The notes under the pieces are model-generated. The model worked only from the letters and a program-made list of their open reading frames with translations, ran no database searches and had not been told where the DNA came from. A DNA stretch of 64,000 nt from an uncultured Rhizobiaceae group bacterium (lineage in GTDB: Bacteria; Pseudomonadota; Alphaproteobacteria; Rhizobiales; Rhizobiaceae): assembly GCA_947501445.1 (NCBI GenBank), contig CANMVS010000004.1, positions 186,001 through 250,000 of the forward strand, written 5' to 3'. Within the stretch, counting starts at the first letter, position 1, and the number at the start of each line of letters is the position of its first letter. Shown one piece after another: positions 59,717 to 64,000 of the stretch. The position numbers and the translations under genes were made by a program.

Positions 59717-61396
59717 CTAGGCGATGTTTCGCAGTATTTTTCGGGAAATCTTGCCCGAGCTTGTCAGTGGCAAGAGATCAGCAAGGCGAAATTGATGCGG
59801 GGTTTTTGTCAAGCCCAGCCTGGATCTGACATAGGTCGTCAACTCTTCAATGAGATCGGAAGGGGTCTCAACCGAAACAGCGGGCACGATAAAGGCATGA
59901 ATCGCCTGCCCCCGATCCGGATCTTTCAATCCTACGACGCCGCAGTCAGCAACCGCCGAATGCTGCAGCAGGCACTCTTCAATCTCGATGGGGCTAATGC
60001 GAAAACCGGAGGATTTGATCAGATCGTCCGCGCGCCCTTTGTAATAAAAGTAACCCTCGGTATCTTCAACCGCCATGTCGCCCGTTCTGATCCACGGTCC
60101 CAATTTGAGCGTTTCATCCAAATCGGGTCTTTTCCAATAGCCCTGATAGAGGGTTTTGCAATCATTGGACGTTACAATTTCCCCCACCGAACCCTGGGGA
60201 ACCTCTGCACCATGCTCATCGACCAGCCAGACCTTGTGGCCGGGCGTCACATAACCCATCGATCCCGCCTTGGGCGGACGGATGCGACTGCATGTACCAA
60301 TCATGTGATTGACTTCAGTCAACCCATAAAATTCGTTGACGGTTATACCAAGTTTTTGAACGAGTTGTTCGAAGACAGAGCCCGGTAGCGCCTCTCCACC
60401 AGTACAGACCGTCCGCAGCTGCAGGTCTGGCCAGCGTTGTTCCGGTGATTGGATATCTGCAAGCAATTTGAGGCCCGATGCCGTCATGAAAACATGGGTT
60501 ACGCGGTGCTGTTCCATGAGATTGAAGGCGAATTCGCCCGAGAAAAGCTGGTTGCTGGCAACGACACTATGGCCATGAAACAGAGCCGGGAAAACCGTGT
60601 CGTTGAGCCCGCCAACCCAGGCCCAGTCAGCGGGCGTCCATAGAACCAGATCGGGTTCGCAGAGTTCCAGATTATAAAACCAGCTCATCGAGACGTTGTA
60701 AGCCCAGATGATCCCATGATTGTGCAAAATGCCCTTGGGTTCAGCGGTTGAACCTGAGGTGTAGATCAGCAGTGCGGGTGTGTCGGATGTTGTCCTTATT
60801 GGATCAAGTGCCTTGTCGCCCGCAAGGAGTTCAGTGAATGTTGTTGCCTGCTGCTCCATTCCTTTACCGTCTACCAACACGGGCTTGCACCTTGTTTGTG
60901 CCGTATATCCCTGTGCTGACAAACGTTTCCATTGCCCTGTCTGGGTTATTACCAGGCACGCGCCGCTGTCGTTCAAAATATGCAGGACAGTGGTCGCTCC
61001 AGCGCGGGCTGATATGGGCACAGCTATGGCACCGATTTTGTAGATTGCCATATGGGAGACGACGGTCTCATAGCCCTGATTGAGATGGATTGCGATCCGG
61101 TCACCTTTTTCGATGCCCAGGTGCACAAGGCCTGCAGCCATGACACCAGAGTCGCGGTCAAGTTGGCCATAAGTGTAATGAACCGGGTTTTCATCCCCAT
61201 GCGCTTGAATGACGGCGGTTTCATTTGCAGCACCATTGGCTACGTGGCGCCCGATGGTGTCACTGGCAATATTGGCGTAAACCGGAATCTCGATCCGGTG
61301 TTCCCCGGATTCTTCAATCTGTTCCAGATTTACGCCACGCAAGAGCGTATCGTCGAGTTTTGTCCATGGGTCACTGGTCTGGGAGGTTCGGATCAT
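59717..61396 (-). CDS. AMP-forming acyl-CoA synthetase/ligase of the polyketide operon
   Basis: A 559-residue ANL-superfamily enzyme that activates a carboxylic acid as acyl-AMP and usually transfers it to CoA. Motifs: LLIYTSGSTAEPKGI, FYGLTEVNHMIG, YYKGRADDLIKSSGFRISPIEIEE, and the catalytic Lys region LTSSGKISRKILR. The WTPADWAWVGGL phrase is of the medium-chain/acetyl-CoA synthetase type rather than the long-chain FadD type. No carrier domain is fused. It lies 69 bases upstream of the synthase in the same direction, so it may load the starter acid or activate a partner acid. Transfer to the ACP instead of CoA is possible. Confidence 0.9.
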   Translation of the reverse strand: MIRTSQTSDPWTKLDDTLLRGVNLEQIEESGEHRIEIPVYANIASDTIGRHVANGAANETAVIQAHGDENPVHYTYGQLDRDSGVMAAGLVHLGIEKGDRIAIHLNQGYETVVSHMAIYKIGAIAVPISARAGATTVLHILNDSGACLVITQTGQWKRLSAQGYTAQTRCKPVLVDGKGMEQQATTFTELLAGDKALDPIRTTSDTPALLIYTSGSTAEPKGILHNHGIIWAYNVSMSWFYNLELCEPDLVLWTPADWAWVGGLNDTVFPALFHGHSVVASNQLFSGEFAFNLMEQHRVTHVFMTASGLKLLADIQSPEQRWPDLQLRTVCTGGEALPGSVFEQLVQKLGITVNEFYGLTEVNHMIGTCSRIRPPKAGSMGYVTPGHKVWLVDEHGAEVPQGSVGEIVTSNDCKTLYQGYWKRPDLDETLKLGPWIRTGDMAVEDTEGYFYYKGRADDLIKSSGFRISPIEIEECLLQHSAVADCGVVGLKDPDRGQAIHAFIVPAVSVETPSDLIEELTTYVRSRLGLTKTPHQFRLADLLPLTSSGKISRKILRNIA

Positions 61397-61747
61397 TTTG
61401 GTTTCTCATTCCTTTCTTAAGAAAAATAGGCAGTATGAATTGCCGCAAGAAACATGAATGGGAAACACTATCGGTAGTAGTGAAACTATCCGTAGCGGAG
61501 AAAATTTGCCGTATTTAGATGGAGGAGCAATGTCATTTAGTTTGAAGAGCACTTGGTGTTCTATTCCTATTCAGTATTCATAGAACGAAAATAATTTCTG
61601 TTTAGCATTTAGCATGTTTTTTTCCTTAAATGGAAAATATATATTTGTGAAGTAAATAATTATTCCATAATATTATTGGTATCGTCTGACGGAGATTGCG
61701 GTTTAAGCCGGGGGTATATTGGGATAAGTGATTTTCACGTTGAGATC
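61397..61747. promoter_or_regulatory. AT-rich divergent control region of the polyketide operon
   Basis: These 351 bases separate the ligase from the rightward membrane protein gene. The part from 61550 to 61675 is far richer in A and T than its surroundings, with runs such as TTTTTTTCC and ATATATATTT. A direct repeat, ACTATCGGTAG (61467-61477) and ACTATCCGTAG (61485-61495), is spaced by 18 bases about 70-100 bases before the ligase start and looks like a regulator site. A 17-codon ORF with GGAGGAG upstream (61530-61583, plus strand) is seen but not called as a gene. Confidence 0.5.
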
Positions 61748-62200
61748 ATGCTGCTGATCACGCATCATCGCGCCATGACAAATCTTGTTCAGCGTATCAT
61801 TCGTTCTCTTCTGGCTCTGCCACCTGCTGTAATGGTGTGGATGGTGCTCATCCTGATCCCGGCAAATCTGTCGGGGTTTGCCCTGTTGGATACCAATAGC
61901 GGCAAGTGGATCGCTGTGCTTGGCGGTGGGGCGCTCGGGGTGAATACAATCCTGGTTCTGTTAAATGGCGGCTTTTCCCGTGTTCTGGCCGTCCCTCATC
62001 TTGTCTTTTGGGTACCTTTGGAAATCGTGCTTTTGTATCGGCATTTTACCGCTGAAATGGGTGCGACAGAGGCCTGGGTTACCTTCTGTGTTTTGATAAT
62101 CAACGCCATATCGCTTGTATTTGACGTCGTTGATACGCAGCGCTGGTATGGTGGTGAAAGAGACGTGATCGGCTTCGAGGGGCAGCCGGTACGCCTGTAG
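61748..62200 (+). CDS. Hypothetical membrane protein
   Basis: A protein of about 150 residues with four predicted membrane segments (LLALPPAVMVWMVLILIPANL; WIAVLGGGALGVNTILVLL; AVPHLVFWVPLEIVLLY; WVTFCVLIINAISLVFDVV) and a soluble C-terminus. No family recognised. ATG 61748 has a weak GAG upstream; ATG 61775 is an alternative, and the longer frame from 61676 is unlikely. It is divergent from the polyketide operon and may share its control region. Confidence 0.7.
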   Translation: MLLITHHRAMTNLVQRIIRSLLALPPAVMVWMVLILIPANLSGFALLDTNSGKWIAVLGGGALGVNTILVLLNGGFSRVLAVPHLVFWVPLEIVLLYRHFTAEMGATEAWVTFCVLIINAISLVFDVVDTQRWYGGERDVIGFEGQPVRL

Positions 62201-62366
62201 AAAGCACCTTTGTTGCCTGATTGTGGCAATTCTTTATTACCCCTGGATGCCATTGCGTGGGTATTTTACTCAATCCTGCTCATTTGTTGCAGCGGTGTGT
62301 CTTGGTATAACCGGCCGAAGCAGATACAATAGGCGTGAAACAAATTTGTCTTTTGGGGATAATGGG

Positions 62367-63194
62367 ATGAGATTACGTTTTGGGAATCTGCTGCGCGGGC
62401 TTGGCCTTGGTCTGGCTCTGGTGGCCTTTAGTGCTCCAGCTGCCTATGCGGCCAAATGTGGCAATACGTCGGCCGGTTTTTCACAATGGGTAAAACAGGC
62501 GAAGAAAGACGCAAAGGCCAAAGGGTTCAGCCAACGGACCATAAATGCCACATTGGGTAACGTCAGCTACAGGAAAAAGACCATCCAGCTGGACCGTAAC
62601 CAGCGCAGTTTCAAACTCTCCCTCAATCAGTTCATGAAGAAACGCGGCGCTGCAACAATTGTCAAAAAGGGCAAGCAGTACAAAAAAAGACATAGGGCGC
62701 TGTTTAACTCTATTGAGAAGCGATATGGCGTGCCACCGGGTGTCCTGTTGGCCATCTGGGGCATGGAAACCGGGTTCGGCGGATTTCTTGGCAATGAGGA
62801 TACGATTTCGGCGCTTGCCACGCTGGCCTATGATTGCCGTCGCTCGGCATTTTTTACCAGAGAACTTTATGCAGCCATGACCATCGTCCAGCAGGGGCAG
62901 ATGAGCCGCAAACAAATGCGCGGCGCGGCGCATGGTGAACTCGGTCAAACCCAGTTTTTGCCGTCCAGCTATGTTAAATATGCTGTTGACGGTGATCGCA
63001 ATGGAAGTCGCAACCTGATTTCATCCAAAGCTGATGCGCTGGCTTCCACCGCCAACTACCTGCGTGGTCACGGTTGGAAGAAGGGCCGTGGGTACCAGCC
63101 CGGTCAGGCAAACTATCGCGCCATCCAGGCCTGGAATGCTGCAAGTGTCTATCAGCAGGCCATTGCAATCATTGCAGCGAAGATTGACAGTTAG
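62367..63194 (+). CDS. Lytic murein transglycosylase (MltB-like, SLT_2)
   Basis: A 275-residue secreted enzyme that cleaves peptidoglycan glycan strands. Residues 1-28 form a signal peptide (LLRGLGLGLALVAFSAPAAYA). The body has the MltB pattern GFSQWVKQAKKDAKAKGFS, the catalytic Glu in LLAIWGMETGFGGFLG, and the helical GELGQTQFLPSSYVKYAVD. ATG at 62367 follows GGGATAATGG; the earlier frame from 62223 does not look coding. A repeat copy follows the gene. Confidence 0.93.
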   Translation: MRLRFGNLLRGLGLGLALVAFSAPAAYAAKCGNTSAGFSQWVKQAKKDAKAKGFSQRTINATLGNVSYRKKTIQLDRNQRSFKLSLNQFMKKRGAATIVKKGKQYKKRHRALFNSIEKRYGVPPGVLLAIWGMETGFGGFLGNEDTISALATLAYDCRRSAFFTRELYAAMTIVQQGQMSRKQMRGAAHGELGQTQFLPSSYVKYAVDGDRNGSRNLISSKADALASTANYLRGHGWKKGRGYQPGQANYRAIQAWNAASVYQQAIAIIAAKIDS

Positions 63195-63233
63195 GATATT
63201 TAAGATCCCAATCCACTGATGTTTGCCCAATCT

Positions 63234-63334
63234 AGAGCAATTCATGTTTTGACCGAATCGGCAAAACATGAGTGCATCAACAAAATCAAAGGCCGAAACC
63301 GGCGTCCCGTTTCTGACAAAACGCGAAACGGTCT
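63234..63334 (-). repeat. Dispersed two-palindrome repeat, copy 4 (inverted)
   Basis: A full-length copy of the family described at 51090, in reverse orientation. Both palindromes are good: TTCATGTTTTGACCG / CGGCAAAACATGA and CCGTTTCTGACAAAACGCGAAACGG. With the copy at 51090 it flanks the whole polyketide segment as an inverted pair. Confidence 0.88.
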
Positions 63335-63446
63335 AGCTGAATGGTCGTTCTGCCGTACGACGGTATGTTCGGGTACCTGCGAAATAAATCCGGGGTTGGG
63401 TCTGTCATAATTTGCAAAACTGCATGTCGATGACATGAACACGTTG

Positions 63447-63460
63447 TTGATCCGTGTCAA
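63447..63460 (+). promoter_or_regulatory. FNR/FixK-type box upstream of the universal stress gene
   Basis: TTGATCCGTGTCAA matches the FNR/FixK consensus TTGAT-N4-(A/G)TCAA. It is centred about 63 bases before the universal stress protein start. A second palindrome, CATGTCGATGACATG, lies just upstream (63423-63437). Confidence 0.5.
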
Positions 63461-63516
63461 AGCAACCCGGTTTATCCTGCTGCATTATCCAATTCAGGAA
63501 CAAGCAGGAGATGAAC

Positions 63517-63963
63517 ATGTTCAGCAAGATTGTCGTGGGACTAGATGGTTCGGAAATTTCGAAAACCGCTCTGCGGTTGGCTTGTGATCTTGCCAATAAA
63601 TACGGGTCTGAACTCTATCTCGTACATACGCCCGAACCGCAGACCGTTGCTTTCGCCTTGGGAGCTGTCTCCGGGTACCATACTGCTACGACCATGCCGG
63701 CATCGGAAAAAATTACCGAGGCCGCTGACAAGATCATCAATTCAGGAAAGGCCATAGCAAAGGAGTATGGCCTGAGCGTTACGCACGCACAGGTGAAACG
63801 TGGCAATCCGGCAAATGCAATCGTTGCGTGCGCCACCGGGTGCGGCGCTGACCTAATCGTAACCGGACGTCGGGGCCTGGGCAGCATTAGCGCACTTGTT
63901 CAGGGAAGTACCTCCCAACAGATCGGCCATCTGGCAAAATGTGCCTGCCTCTCGGTCGTCTAG
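63517..63963 (+). CDS. Universal stress protein (UspA family)
   Basis: A 148-residue single-domain Usp. It has the N-terminal strand KIVVGLDGSEISKTALRLACDLA and the ATP-binding loop GRRGLGSISALVQGSTSQQ (G-2x-G-9x-GS type), so it probably binds ATP. ATG at 63517 stands at good spacing from AGGAG; an ATG at 63511 directly abuts it. An FNR/FixK-type box upstream suggests induction under low oxygen. Its TAG stop lies at the first bases of a repeat copy. Confidence 0.93.
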   Translation: MFSKIVVGLDGSEISKTALRLACDLANKYGSELYLVHTPEPQTVAFALGAVSGYHTATTMPASEKITEAADKIINSGKAIAKEYGLSVTHAQVKRGNPANAIVACATGCGADLIVTGRRGLGSISALVQGSTSQQIGHLAKCACLSVV

Positions 63964-64000
63964 ACCGTTTTACGTTTTGTCAGAAACGGGACAACGGTGA
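63962..64000 (+). repeat. Dispersed two-palindrome repeat, copy 5 (cut by window end)
   Basis: The left palindrome (CCGTTTTACGTTTTGTCAGAAACGG) and the first bases of the middle (GACAACGGTG) of the family described at 51090 are present. The rest lies beyond the window. Confidence 0.85.

Noticed and set aside
61530-61583. 17-codon ORF with a GGAGGAG ribosome binding site upstream of the membrane protein gene
   Set aside because: Too short, no pattern of repeated residues, and it lies in the AT-rich control region; a chance match is likely.
1-64000. tRNA, rRNA, CRISPR, transposase or integrase
   Set aside because: No cloverleaf with a T-loop signature, no rRNA segments, no regular spacer array and no recombinase motifs were seen on either strand.

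Overview
The window is chromosomal DNA of an alphaproteobacterium, most likely of the order Hyphomicrobiales (Rhizobiales-like). The evidence is the gene order hisB-DUF2628-hisHAFE-coaA divergent from hslV, the dnaQ-coaE-aroE-maf-ppsR block next to hemE and a probable chromosome origin, the mnmE-mnmG-rsmG-parA-parB block with parS sites, and families typical of that order (DUF1402, DUF1737, Tim44-like adaptor). No rRNA, tRNA, CRISPR array, transposase or prophage gene was recognised.

Layout. 1-1.8 kb: a truncated gene, a DeoR regulator and alkB. 1.8-6.5 kb: histidine operon plus coaA. 6.6-9.6 kb: hslV and hslU with an unrecognised membrane protein gene wedged between them. 9.8-15 kb: envelope and secretion genes (DUF1402, xre, smr, mltA, Tim44-like, fxsA, secB). 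15-18.7 kb: dnaQ, coaE, aroE, maf, ppsR. 18.7-19.1 kb: putative oriC beside hemE. 19-30.3 kb: hemE, hemJ, rho, a DUF255 protein, mnmE, mnmG, rsmG, parA and parB, with at least five good parS-like sites. 30.5-34.7 kb: holA, lptE, leuS. 35-43.2 kb: metabolic and transport genes (yggS, prpE, SDR, VOC, YafY-type regulator, FAD oxidoreductase, TauE/SafE, BASS-like). 43.2-44 kb: a cobalamin riboswitch upstream of small unknown ORFs. 44-51 kb: DUF1737, VOC with a SoxR/MerR-type promoter, CoA lyase, leuD, ridA, leuB, PAP2, and asd preceded by a Thr/Lys-rich leader ORF. 51.2-61.4 kb: a two-gene accessory operon of an acyl-activating enzyme and a 2816-residue highly reducing type I polyketide synthase. 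61.7-64 kb: a membrane protein, a lytic transglycosylase and a universal stress protein.

The most unusual system is the polyketide operon. The synthase reads KS-AT-DH-(degenerate methyltransferase)-ER-KR-ACP and ends in a PlsC-like acyltransferase domain instead of a thioesterase. A reduced chain built on the ACP could therefore be handed directly to a glycerol, lysolipid or amine-type acceptor, giving an unusual membrane or storage lipid. The adjacent AMP-forming ligase could supply the starter. The product is not known from sequence.

Other signals worth attention: a dispersed ~100 bp two-palindrome intergenic repeat with six recognisable copies, some sharing the stop codon of the gene beside them; the riboswitch with no known B12 gene behind it; the candidate attenuator in front of asd; the SoxR-like operator; and an 18-bp-spaced direct repeat upstream of the polyketide operon.
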